Shown here one piece after another: positions 23,731 to 35,060 of a stretch of DNA of 64,000 nucleotides. The position numbers and the translations under genes are program-made. Within the stretch, counting starts at the first letter, position 1; every line of letters starts with the position of its first letter. The notes beneath the pieces were generated by a model. It was given only the letters and a program-made list of their open reading frames with translations, did not search any database and was not told the DNA's origin. Source of the DNA: Aphrophora alni (Eukaryota; Arthropoda; Insecta; Hemiptera; Aphrophoridae); the NCBI GenBank assembly GCA_963513935.1, contig OY740768.1, positions 22,195,177 to 22,259,176 on the forward strand, given 5' to 3'.

Positions 23731-24190
23731 ACAGGGTGATGCAAAATAATACTTAACGTGATTTTTCTTAACTTTTTTTTAGATACAATAATGCTTTATT
23801 ATTACCGCTTTAATATCTTCAACAAATTTACAAAATTTTGCTGAATATTTCTATTCTCTATCTTTATCTTACAGAGTTATAAGACAAAACTTCCATTGTT
23901 ATTTGAGTTTATTCCTTTTAAGTCTAAGGGGCAAATTACAGTCAGATGAATTCTTGAGATAGTAAGGTTTCATCTGACAGTGTGAGCATTTAAATGCTAT
24001 TCTTAGTGTTTTAGATTAGAAAAGTTTTGCTTCATAACTCTGTAACAGATAGATAGAAGAAAAAAACTTTTATCAATATTTTACAAATATTTTGAAGATT
24101 TTTAAATTGGTAAGCATGCAAACATGGTTACATTAAAAAGTTAGGAAAATATAACTCTAAACATTGTACTAAACATTTGTATCATTCTGT
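23731..24190. mobile_element. 460-bp foldback element with TACAGGGTGAT end
   Basis: The left arm from 23,731 (acagggtgatgcaaaataat) and the right arm ending at 24,190 (reverse reads tacagaatgatacaaatg) align over about 170 bp. Shared phrases are cttaactttttt, atcttcaa.a.attt.caaaa and cagagttat.a..caaaactt. The loop is about 23,900-24,010. There is no coding frame. It is private to block B and belongs with the CAGGGTGT-ended elements seen elsewhere in the window. Confidence 0.8.
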
Positions 24191-24259
24191 AAATACCTTT
24201 GGTCAAGAACTTTATAATGACGTGTCGCACATGTGTAAAACCAAAGATATAAAGCAGTT

Positions 24260-24268
24260 CCCCCCCCC
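24260..24268. repeat. Poly(C)9 tract
   Basis: Nine C in a row in AT-rich context, 70 bases beyond the foldback element ending at 24,190. Confidence 0.8.
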
Positions 24269-25595
24269 ATAATGTATATTTAACGTGTAAATGTATACTT
24301 GTTTAAATATTTGTTATATGCATTTTAATAGTTGTTATAAATTTTATATTTTCTGTTCACAGGTGAGTAAAACTTGTGCTTCTGACATTGTTACACGTAA
24401 GTCAGTCTCAATATATAAGTTATCATTTTCTAAACTATTCTCTAGTACAAAACCAACATTAGTAAACGTATCTAGTGATATTGACTAAAACGTTATCATT
24501 GAACCAACCCATTAAAAAAATATTAAACAAAAGAAACAAAATTAGAACCATGGCATGTATTTTTAAAGAAAATCTTTACATGTTTAAAAAATATCTTTTT
24601 TATCACTGTTGTCTAGATCCATTTAAATAAACTATAGCGCCTGTTTTACAAATTAAACTAAATTTATAATATCTTGAAGACGTTTAAATGATTTATTTCA
24701 TGTTGTTTACAACGCCTTAAACGTGAAACAAAATAAAAAATCACCTGAAAAAGATAAATAAGCGTTCTTGAGGTAAAACATTTGGGGAATGCAGACTACG
24801 TCTAAATTATAAAATTTAATTAAAAAACGGATTTAAATCTATTCAATGAATACATAATAGCTTTGTGAAAATTAACTTCTTTGTCTTTGAATAAAAGTAG
24901 ACGGCGTTGAAAAGATTATTTTATTTCGGTAATTTAAGCAATGATGTCGAAATAAAAAATGATAATTTAGTAATTTAAAATTATCTTAAAACAATTATAA
25001 AAAATGCCAACGTCAATCTAATTATATAAATATAATATCATTTTCTATCTCATCCCATCTGATGACAGGTTTTATCTCGCTCTAAAATTAAGAAACATAA
25101 ATATGTACTATAAATTGTAATTATTTTATAAATTTAGCTGTCGTGGTTCCTAGACATAGATTAGGCAACATCTTCATGACCACGTTTTGTACCCTTTCAC
25201 AAGCTTTATATAAATATCAACTATTATACTTTTTCCATCCAAGAGTAGATATAAAATGAAATGCCTGATTACGATGATTGAAAAAATATGGGAATACACA
25301 TTGCCACATTTTGCTATAACTGAAAACAAAATTTAAAATATAAATAAAACTCAGAATTAATAAGATCTTAAAAGGAAATTTCTGAGGAACGAACATGTAA
25401 ATTAACGTAAATAAATTAGAATAACGTATTAATTTTAAAATTATATATTTACAATAATAGTTTTACTTATCTATGCTTGTTTCTAACATCGTTATTGAAT
25501 AAATACATTTTAGAAGCATAAATAATCTAATATTAAGAAGCAAGATATTTAGGTCAAAACTGTTACTATAGTTCATTTGTATAAATAATAATACT

Positions 25596-25604
25596 CCCCC
25601 CCCC
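25596..25604. repeat. Poly(C)9 tract equivalent to 6,076
   Basis: Followed by aacctgttcacaactaaat at about 25,684, the same phrase as after the block 0 tract, so the two positions correspond. Confidence 0.8.
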
Positions 25605-26074
25605 ACCTTCTCTTACTAGAGAAGAGATGAGTTTATAAACCTTTTTGATGTTCATTATAATTAACCTCATCAACCTTTCTGTAAACCTGTTCACAACTAA
25701 ATTTAAACTTTTGATATGATTACGCATGTTTCGACACATTTCAGATTCCAGCTGTAATAGTTTCATAGTTTGAACGAAAATGCAAGAAATTCAATATTTC
25801 GACATGTCTTCCCTGTATAAGATTAAAAACCTTTTCAAAATGTTATTAGATCTTATAACTCAAAATTATTTGCTATTGAATATATTGGTTTTCGTAGGTG
25901 ATATTGTTCAAATTATTCCAACCTGCATTTTTATTTTATTTATTACCTACAATAGATAATTTCATTACTCCATGATATGTATCCAAATGATAAAATAAGG
26001 TTATTCGAAATAACCATATCTTTATAAATTTTATATATTAAATGTAGAGCTTGACTTATGAGAAAAATATACAG

Positions 26075-26205
26075 TATAACAAACACACAGAACACAATTC
26101 TCACAAAAAATAAGCCTAAGTATCAGACGCGTTTCAACGACAAGGTCGTCCTATTCAGTGATACACGACCTACACCAATCAAACAGTTCGAAATAACATT
26201 TCAAC
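26075..26205. mobile_element. Half copy of the 11,283 palindrome family
   Basis: One arm only: cacaattctcacaaaaaata, cgtttcaacgacaaggtc, cctattcagtgatacacgac. It matches either half of the 216-bp palindrome at 11,283. The complementary half is missing. It is private to block B. Confidence 0.65.
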
Positions 26206-26953
26206 AACACTAGGTTTAAATTGGCGATGTTAAAATTATATTTCTTCGATTATAAACTGACTAATTTTATTGTTGCTTTGTATTGTTCCTATCTAATTTA
26301 TTTTCTGGCGTTTTTCGCAATAATTTAGTAAGTGATAAGCGTCGAAAATATGCAATTAATTTCGATTTTACTCTCAATTTAATATAATGTTGTGGTTATG
26401 TGAATAAAGCCAGTTGGAATTAAATTGATTCAATGACCTGTGCCAGGTGTCAAAGCTGAGTGCCTAATAGCATTTATGAGAATGGGAGTTCTCCATTAGT
26501 CGAGAGTATTAAATCATATCCATATATGTGGATTGGTTTAACAAACTGTTGACGACGATATTGAACATAAAGTTTGTTTTTATTAAGTGTATAATAATTA
26601 TCGTTTAAGACTATGGATTGGAAGGAAAACCCATAGTAACAGCTAGATTTATATATTTTACATTTACCATTTATACCCACCTGTTTTCAGCTAATCAAAC
26701 GTGTATACGACTATATGAACATATTTTGGAGCTGGTATGATTAGAGCAAGTTAGTTGCTTAAACTAATTTCAACTTTTGGTTTTAGAATGAGCACTCTTA
26801 ACAACATAACGATTTTTAAAGTCATGTTTTTTTTTTCAAACACATCATCCCCAGTGGAATATTGAATAAACTTTAATGTTATAGCAGATATTTCTTGTTG
26901 AAACTCCATATTCAAGGATAAAATAAAGCAAAATCTTAAAGTTTCAAATAAGT

Positions 26954-27002
26954 TTAAAAAATAATAATAATAATAAATTAAAAAAAATAAAATAAAATAA
27001 AA
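26954..27002. repeat. A-rich low-complexity tract (AAT/AAAAT)
   Basis: Imperfect AAT triplets running into AAAAT pentamers. It produces the low-complexity F/Y/L-rich minus-strand frame over 26,751-27,008, which is not a gene. Confidence 0.8.
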
Positions 27003-27597
27003 AACCATTATCTAGTACATTACATCAGAGAAGCGTGTAGACTAAAATTAAATCAACTCACATCTAGGAAGAAAACAACTGAATAATCTCCTACTACTTC
27101 TAAATAACATTGGGCAATGTTCGTTTGGTTCAGGCACAGACAACAAATTTATACTGTATTTCAGGTTTGGTATGTTATTAAAAGCTAACTAAGAATACAA
27201 CTCGTGGGCTTCGATAGTTTAATTCAGGTCCTAATGTTATATTTAAATTGAAAATAATTTTATCAGTTTCAGATTCATTTAATTTTATTATTTAAAATCG
27301 TTAGCCATTTTATTTCTACATAAGTAAACGCATATTTACCAATTTCTCTCGCGATACCCGAAATAATATTAAACAATAATACAAATTGCAACTCAAATAT
27401 TTCTCATATCTACTAGAAGCTTAAATAAACTACAAAAAAATTTATTTTGAATTTATATCAAAATGAAAACATAAATAAAACAAAATTAAATTTTAATTTT
27501 TAAAATTAAAACATAACGCACACAGAAAGTTGAATATCTGACCATAGCCGTTGATATTACACCTACAGAACCCTTTAGCCGTAAACCACCACCCGGT

Positions 27598-27694
27598 GTG
27601 TGGCAGTTGTAACTTTATTTATTGCACATGTTATAACGTATTTCTGCTTTGCGATACGCATCGATGTAAATATTGCCTCGACTAAACTTTGAAA
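27598..27694. other. 97-bp strongly conserved element, copy B
   Basis: Gap-free partner of 15,024-15,120 with 6 differences. Downstream both copies also keep actaaactttgaaa. Upstream the shared accatagccgttgatatta-type phrase at about 27,541-27,559 extends weaker conservation to about 180 bp in total. Block 0 has lost this interval and block C is truncated before it. The opposing-strand reading ends in an aataaa hexamer, which may be chance. Confidence 0.7.
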
Positions 27695-28149
27695 GTAGGA
27701 TTTATTGCAGTGGAAAAAGTATTGAGTGAATGAAAATAAGTAAGATTTAGTTAGTTGTGAGAAAAGTTATTTATTTAGTTTTATTGAAAATGTTTTATAA
27801 TGTAGCCTAATAAATTTGGATAAATAATTTGTGACACGTTCTCTGTACCGACATTTTAGTTAACATTTTTCTTAAAGCAAGATACTATGGCGGCGTAAAT
27901 AGAATATTTAAATTTAGTAAAAAATGTTAATGTAAAAACTAATTATTATTTAAATATCCAAACAAAATTTGTAAATGGTGGTTATTAGAAAAAATAAACG
28001 ATGATCATATATTGAACAATAACACACTTTTTTAATCAAATTTTTAATTTTAAAATTTGCATGTAATTTTACTAAATATAATTATTTTATTATTAATTAT
28101 TTATAATCTGGCATTCTGGTAAAAGTTGAGATTTACACGGATAGTTACA

Positions 28150-29150
28150 AGATATAATTTTTTGTGGTGTTGGTTTTAACATTTCTGATTAACTAAAAGG
28201 TTTTTACAAAATAAAAATAAAAGTATGTCATGTAAAGAGCAAATAATAATTACGCCGCTGACGAAAATTAAACACAGAATCATTGAACTATCTCCCAGTA
28301 TATACAAATTAAACCCAGGGATGTGAACTTTTTTTTTTAATTGAGTTTGGAAGATTATCAGTGTAAAAAAACTGATTGGTGATTACCATTCCCTGAAGTT
28401 TGTATTTCCGCTTGTAATATTATTTATTATTTTTCAATTAACCACTAACAGAATTCTATTAGAAAAGGGGAATTCTACTGAACGAAAAAAAACAAATTTT
28501 TGAAACAGGTATTAAATTAAAAGACAAAAAATATTATAATTATTAAATGTTGAATAAATTTGTTTTTATTACTTATAACGAACCTTACATTCTAAAGCTG
28601 AAAACTTGTTTAAGGACATATTATTTTAAATTATCTAAATATATCTAGCACATTAAGTAATTACATTTATCTAAATCAGTATATTACCACAACATAATAG
28701 CAATGAATTGTTGCAAAATACTAAGAAGCTCTTTTATTAGGTTTTGAGAATAATCGACCGTCTGGATACAGTCCAAGGTTTATTTAACTTCTTGGCCAAT
28801 AACTTCTTGGCTTTCATAATTTTGAAAGCACCACTTTTTGAGGAGGTAGCGAACCATATTTTCATGTTCCTCAACAAAACCTTGTGTATTATTTTTCAAA
28901 AACAAATGATGGAAAATTCGCGATGAAACTCTACCAAAAATATGAGCTTTAAATACAAATTTTAAATAATATCATTGAACGGTTTGAGACTAATCATTCA
29001 TTGCATATAACTAAAATTGATGTAGTAAACAAAATAATTTGTTTTTCAGTCAAGAGCACATCAAAAGATTTTAAAACGAATTTTGTTTCTCCTGATATTC
29101 CACTAATCATTGTCAATCTAATAAAGGAGAAAAATATTTAGAAGTCAAAT
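28150..29150. other. Tail of block B, no gene seen
   Basis: Aligns in patches with block A 15.84-17.6 kb apart from A's composite insertion. At 28,780-28,971 a minus-strand frame of 63 codons (phrase EEHENMVRYLLKKW) has a protein-like look, but this length is common by chance and it has no counterpart in block A. I do not annotate a gene. Confidence 0.5.
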
Positions 29151-30235
29151 TTATTATATTTCTTCTTTTTCATTGCATGAATTTGTTTTACATTCATTAT
29201 TACAAAAAGTGTATATTAATTATTGTGTTTTATTAGCACCCTTGAAAATTTCTTTTGATTATTTATTTACAAAGAAATATATTTGCAAAAAAAAATTGTC
29301 TTACTCTTTAAAAAACAAGAAGCCTAGTACACATAGTTTCATGATGCCAGCTGCAGTATAACTAGTTAAAAGATATTTTATTTTCAGCTGTTTCCCTAGT
29401 TTTATTACATTTCTGAGCTGTAATAAACGTAACGTTTCTGCAACAAAAGTTCTTACTGGAAACAAATTTTGAAATTGAGGGATTTAAATGTGGCTGAAAG
29501 ACGGAGACGGAACAATAAAAGTAATATTTTATTACTTCCGTATATTCAATGTTTTAGAGAAATGGTATTTTAGTAGTTTTACTCACTTTTGCACTTCTTG
29601 TGAGATGGTAATAAATTCAATCTTTCCTTAAACTTTGATTTTGTAAAATTTATAATAAACAATAGAACTACTACAGTTCATTAATGCATGCTTCAGTGAA
29701 GGGTAAACAACTATAATTGAATTTATTTAAATATTCATCAATCAACTGTTAACAGAACATAATTATAATTATAACAATTAGACTTACTATAATTATGTTA
29801 TAACTACTATACTTACTATAAACGAACCAAAATAAATTTATTTAATAGCTACCTTTTCCGGTAATTAAAAATAATCTGTCCAAGATATCATAGTTTGATA
29901 CGACACATTTTCGAAGAACGTTAAACATTTATAATATCAAAGATGTTATATTTTATTCTATACAAACTCTTTGATTTTGTGAAGCAAACATGAGATTTAA
30001 TTTGAACGAATGGGGTAAGAAAATATTTGGGATAAAAGTTAGGTTAGAAGTTAGGTAACTCTAAAATGTGTATATTATTTTATTTAGCCAAACACAGTGT
30101 GGTAACTCGTGTTTGCCGTGGGTCAGAGAGGTATTTATTTCTACATAAACCTTTCAATCAATTCGCTCCCCACAGTAACTACCCTTGACTTTCTACGATC
30201 ATATTACTCTATGTAAAAAATAATATTTATTTAAT
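29150..30235 (+). repeat. Truncated duplication block C
   Basis: Starts with the block-start segment (29,240-29,530: ttattacatttctgagctgt, ctggaaacaaattttgaaat). It continues through the 'gattttgtgaagcaaacatg' landmark (about 29,975; A about 9,155; B about 19,245) and the ggtaactc landmark (about 30,100; A about 9,280; B about 19,370). It stops at tatttaata (30,234), exactly where the foldback element beginning cagggtgtcccgg starts. Matching sequence is not visible beyond that element. Confidence 0.7.
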
Positions 30236-31500
30236 ACAGGGTGTCCCGGAACTCTCTGGAACCGTTATGCAGGATTGTTCCTTAGGAAATAATAAGATAA
30301 AAGTTCCAATAAACATAGCGCCGAGAAAACGTTACCTTACCCATTTATCTGCCATTTTGTTTTTTACGTAAAATGTTTATATCTTTGGAAGTAGATAAGT
30401 TATTGAGTTCAAATTTGGTGTACATAAAATCAGGGCATATTGAGTTATCAGGGTACATAAAATCTGAACGTTCTCTTGTATATTTTCAAAATGGCGGCCG
30501 CTTAAAGTTTTTAACGTTCAATAACTCTAAAACTCTTTACAAAAAAATTAGAACAGAAAATATTACTATATTGAAAAATGAATTGATTTTTGTATTTTTT
30601 CTGTACGTTAAAGTATTACTGAATTATCAGCAAATCTAAAAATTTAATTTATTGTTAGTTATCTACAACATCAACAATTATTGGTCTATAATCAAAATAT
30701 ATCTAAATTTTAATTAATTAAATTAATAATGATAATAAATTATTTTACCAGAAGTGTTTAGAAAATGTAATGTTGATTTTAACCTTTTCAAAATAGCAGG
30801 TGTTTAAACACTTTAAAGTAAAAATTCTCATAAACTATTTCCACACAAAATTTCTAAAAAAGAACAAATAATTCTAAAACTAGTTAGGTTTAGGGCAATT
30901 AGTTGAGGAATAAGTAAATATTAATATTTTAAGTTAATACTGTAACTGTAATTAAATAGAATTGTTTCTAGGTGACTCTTTATTTAATTTAAATAAATAA
31001 AAGAGTTAGTGTATTAATAAATTACTTCCCAAAATATCGACATTCAACACGCTTGCACAACTTAAATCTATCAAGCATCGACCGCTGAACCAACCGTTTT
31101 TCAGTTTTTTGTTGATATGTAGTTTAAATTTGAAGTTTTTGTCGATAATTTAGTTATCCTTTAACGTATCGTAAAAATACAAAAACATATTCATTTATCA
31201 TTAAAGAAGTAAACTTTTTTGTTACTTGTATTTTTTTTTGTAAAGTTAACGGTTTAGAGATATTTAACGTTTAACATATTAAACAGCTGCTATTTTGAAA
31301 ATATAGAATTATAGAAGATATCGTACTGGATTTCTGTGCCCTGGTAAAAGGTTATATAAAATATTTGTATACCCAATTTTAACTCAATATAGGCCTATTA
31401 TCTTCTTCCAAAGATATAAACATTGTATGTAAAAAACAAAATGGCAAGTTGGGAAACGAAACGTTTTCAGACCTATGTTTACTGGAGCTTTTATCTTATT
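30236..31500. mobile_element. 1.26-kb foldback element interrupting block C
   Basis: Starts cagggtgtcccggaactctc. The left arm at about 30,280-30,540 and right arm at about 31,250-31,500 are inverted repeats. They share aataagataaaagttcc, ccattttgttttttacgt, aatgtttatatctttggaag and ttttcaaaatggcggccgct. The outermost left 45 bp have no clear partner on the right, so the right terminus is damaged. The loop holds another copy of the tttcaaaatagcagg core near 30,790. The 88-aa frame at 30,373 lies in the arm and is not a transposase. The superfamily is unassigned. Confidence 0.75.
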
Positions 31501-32561
31501 TTTACTTTAAAAAATTCCGAATTTTTAATTAGAGGACGGATTATAAGATTATAATCTTTAACTGATAGCTTGTTGTCAAGTTTTTCCAGTTTAACAGTAT
31601 TACATCACATTTAATTCATTATAACTTAAACATTCAATGTAAACAGTTAACTGCCAGTAAAATCTGAATAGTGGCAATTTTTTTTAATGTTTAAACATAA
31701 TCATGTCATGACCTTTAATGTTACTGTCATGGAAACCTCAATTCGTATACCGATTTTATTGTAGTAGAATTAGACAATGATTGTTTTACTTATTTGTATT
31801 TTTTTATATTTTTTTTTTTATGAAGAAATAAAAATCAAAATAAAACATTTTATATTTAGGTTTATTTCAATGCAATATTTATTTTAATATAAAACAACAA
31901 TATTAGGTCACTTTTGTTTCGTTATTATTTAATCATACGGAAAATAAATTAAACGTTAAAACTGAATATTTAACCTACATGAGCTAAAAACTGACTAAAT
32001 TAATTTTAATATAAGCCTACAGGTTTTAAACTTTGATTAGATAGGTCAAACATAACGCAAAGCAATCTAGTTGTACAGAGCAGGATTTAACTGCACAGGA
32101 TTAATACACTTTTATTTTAATTGAAGGATTGTATTGAGGCACAACAGCCTGTTTGAATGTTGTATAACTTTAGTTGCTTCAATATATGAAGATACAAATT
32201 ATAAAACATAAGCGTTACTCCTCATGTGTGACAGCAATGAATGTCTTTAGATACCAAATGGAAATTACCATATCAAACTATTTCTACGGAAATGTGATTC
32301 GCAGTACATGTGTAAACTATAACACATGAGATGATCATATGTTTTTAGCTTTAAATTTTTAGTAATTTAGAAGACACTTAAAGGTGTCAATATATTATAC
32401 TTTAAATACATCATAGTGACCTAATATATTCTTATAATAATATTCCTTCGTAGATAAAGTCAATGCCGGCAGCTCATAGTAATCTATAATTTGTAACATA
32501 GCAATGTTACACCTCTAATTTAAAAAAAAAAAAAATTAATTATGCTACATTGAATCTTAGG

Positions 32562-32600
<39 letters not shown>

Positions 32601-33060
32601 ATGAACTTGACAAAAAAGTAATCTATACATAATATTAAAAGATATTTGAGCATATATCAGCGGGTTATTTATGTTTTTTCTAAACATGTTTTACAATTAT
32701 TATAATAAAGAACTAATATTAAACCTACATCATTGAGTACTTTTTTGTTACTAGCATATTATTTTGTGTCCAACATAGTTTTGGTTATTTAATTGTTATT
32801 AACAATTAATTTTAAAAAAAACTTTAATTGAGAATAACTTCTTTCTTTTACTTTTTTCTAATAGGTAATTTATTAATTTCTTGGAGTCTAATGTTATCTA
32901 TATTATTTTTTTCAAATCCTACTGTGTAAATTTTAATCTTTGTTTGCTTACCGTAAAAAATGCGCATTATCTTAAATTATCTACGACTGAATTACGATTA
33001 AACTACTTGTTTTAAGTGAACAGATTGTGAATATGAAAATAAACAAAACTTTAGGAAACC
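31500..33060. other. Unique AT-rich sequence with poly(A)/poly(T) tracts
   Basis: No gene, repeat family or block homology recognised apart from homopolymers. Several A and T runs of 9-13 bases occur near 31,680, 31,800 and 32,522. Confidence 0.5.
32565..32594. repeat. Poly(T)30 tract
   Basis: Thirty T in a row. It could be the tail of a minus-strand retroposon, but no body can be recognised next to it. Confidence 0.9.
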
Positions 33061-33400
33061 TAGTAGGGGATGAGGGAATAAGATAATATTTCCTTTCTCG
33101 TTGTAACTTGGTCTTTCAGCAACATATAAATATCATAATTTCAAAATTTGTTTCGAGTCGGAAGAATTTGTGTTTCTGAAAAGTAAAATTTATTACAGTT
33201 CAGGAATGTAATAAAACAATGGAAACAGTGGAAAATAAAACATCTTTTAAAGACTTGCGATTGCAGTAATGTAAAGATATTTTTTCTTAGGCTTCTTGTT
33301 TTTTTTATGAGTAAGAAACATATAACATTATAACGGAAATATATTTCCGTGTAAATAGAAAAGCAAATACCACTTCTTTGGTAGTTAATATATTTTAGAA
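33060..33400 (-). repeat. Inverted copy D of the block-start segment
   Basis: Read on the minus strand it matches copies A, B and C: gcttttctatttaca, acaagaagcct, aaaagatgttttattttcca, ttattacattcctgaactgt, cgaaacaaattttgaaat and ttgctgaaagacc, in that order. Match to the C copy is the closest by eye. It shows that the segment has moved or been inverted independently of the tandem array. An 18-bp perfect palindrome (acggaaatatatttccgt, 33,333-33,350) lies inside. Confidence 0.75.
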
Positions 33401-34040
33401 TAATACATATTCGAGTTTATACATTAAAGACCGTGTTATGCTAACGCTTATACAAAAAGAAGAGTGTTATGAACAAAAATTTGAATGTGTGATAAATGGC
33501 GGTGGTCAAATTTCATTTTCATAATTGTAAATTATTTTTATAATATAGTTTTCATTGGCAAGTGTTTAATAAGTTTGTTTAGACCATTGGATCTTTTATA
33601 AGCATTAATACAATCATACCTTAATATATTTCCATGTCTTCCGAAAACCCTTTCAAAAACGCTTATATTTTGCCGTCCTCCTCCTCAAGATCTCTTTCTT
33701 TCATCTCTTGATCAACTCCCTCCCTGCAGTTCAATCTCAGATTTCCTCCTATCGATTGGTTTCCAAAAGAATAATTTTGAGATCTATGCACTTCCTTTCT
33801 TTGAACATGATTACTAATTTGGTTTTTACCTTGAATTTACCTTTTTCATTTCATAACAAATTGACTGAATTTTTTCAATACAAATTTATACATACTGTCT
33901 TCAACTAAACATTTTAGTTTTCAAAATTTATTCAACTCAGAATTTTTAGGAGTAGGAGTATTTGTTAGAAATTTTAGTTGCTATATTTTAGAGAATATAT
34001 TGAGAAAATTTTAGTGTTAAGCTTTTTTCACAAATAACTT
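33400..34040. other. Non-coding stretch with a pyrimidine-rich patch
   Basis: 33,660-33,760 is strongly CT-rich on the plus strand and ends in a cctgcag that would resemble a splice acceptor. No open, GC-elevated exon follows, so no exon is called. The 66-aa frame at 33,708 has no support. Confidence 0.4.
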
Positions 34041-34047
34041 TACTTAC

Positions 34048-34153
34048 ATTCTGAAATCATTTGCAGTTCTTTTCCAGCGTTAAAGATATAGTAAGAGACA
34101 GCCCAGTTGGCGATGTCGGCAGACAGTGCACTGCTACCCTTCTGTGTGGACAT
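34048..34153 (-). CDS. Candidate first coding exon of an unidentified minus-strand gene
   Basis: The minus strand has an ATG at 34,153-34,151 followed by 35 open codons. The peptide starts MSTQKGSSALSADIANW and continues through a YYIFNAGKEL phrase. It then meets a consensus 5' splice site, GAAT|GTAAGTA, at 34,048/34,047, so the exon ends one base into a codon. GC content is clearly higher than the flanks over exactly this interval and falls at both edges, as expected for an exon in AT-rich insect-like DNA. A two-codon upstream frame (atg gtg taa) overlaps just before the start. I do not recognise the family. The next exon would lie below 34,047, possibly far away, so the duplicated blocks could be its intron. 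I found no convincing second exon. Confidence 0.5.
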
Positions 34154-35060
34154 TACACCATAATTCGAATTACTAAAAACACTATAATTCTTTATGTTGG
34201 ATTTAAAAAAATATTTTTACAGTAAAAATTATAATACAACAGATGCAATTAAATGCAAATTCGCACGTAAATGTAATGAATACTGTTATCACTTTATAAA
34301 AACATCAGTAATATTATATTATTCAAAGTTTAATTAGTACAGATTACACAGTAAATTATTATGTATTATATTGATACTGTACTTAAAGTAATTATTTGTA
34401 TTATTGTTAAAGATAGGTCAAATAACCACTTGCTTTAATATGAAACTAACCATAATAATATTATTCATATGTACACATGATTTGGTTGTTGATATAAAAT
34501 TGATTGTAGTAGAAAAAAACTATTAATTAATAAATATTACTCTTAGTTCATCATACGCTCAATTTCTAGCTAAGACAGTGTCTGTGAAGGATGTTTTTAG
34601 GATTATGCAGTAGGCAGGCGAAATGTAATACCCTGCTCAGCCAACTCGGCTGCTTCTTAGTCTACGAATGTGAGTAAACTCTGTTATTCTCTCCACTCTG
34701 CGGAGTACCATCTGATGTAGTAGGCCTACTATCAACATTTTATATCCTGTTTTTGGACAAATCTATCTACAACTTTAAAAAAAAGAGTGTCAACATAATT
34801 CCAACATGGTTATTTAAATCAGATATCTACATACTGATGCATCTAATTTTATTCTAGATAAAAGATTTTATAACTTAATAAAAGAATTGTGAAAAACTTA
34901 ATTTTGCTTGTAATGTCACTAACCCCAATGAAAAGTAACGAAAAATACTGTCAAAACCTCTACAGAAAATGTGATATTCAATCAGTTACGAAACTCTGCT
35001 CCGAGTTGAGGGAGTAGGATATAAAAGACAAGCAAAACGAGTGGAGGTACTTTAATTATG
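34154..35060. promoter_or_regulatory. Region upstream of the candidate exon, possible 5' flank
   Basis: On the minus strand this is immediately upstream of the candidate start codon. GC-richer islets lie at 34,600-34,720 and 34,990-35,050. The two share an inverted phrase built around cgagttg (34,637-34,665 on minus, 34,997-35,030 on plus), and the latter is followed by ggatataaaag, a TATA-like sequence pointing rightward. Whether these are promoter parts or arms of an old foldback element cannot be decided. Confidence 0.25.

Larger units (their letters stand above)
17680..29150 (+). repeat. Duplication block B
   Basis: Third copy of the tandem array and the longest, because of private insertions at about 18,300-19,080, 19,880-21,700, 22,801-22,965, 23,731-24,190 and 26,075-26,205. 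Ordered landmarks match blocks 0 and A, and the tail matches A. It contains the second copy of the 97-bp conserved element. None of its 60-97-aa open frames is shared with another block, so I do not call genes in it. Confidence 0.75.

Noticed and set aside
28780..28971. Minus-strand 63-codon frame with a protein-like phrase EEHENMVRYLLKKW
   Set aside because: Bounded by stops, common length by chance, no splice signals and no counterpart in block A.
30373..30639. 88-aa frame as a possible transposase fragment
   Set aside because: It lies in one arm of a foldback element and the other arm does not preserve the frame; no catalytic motif is seen.
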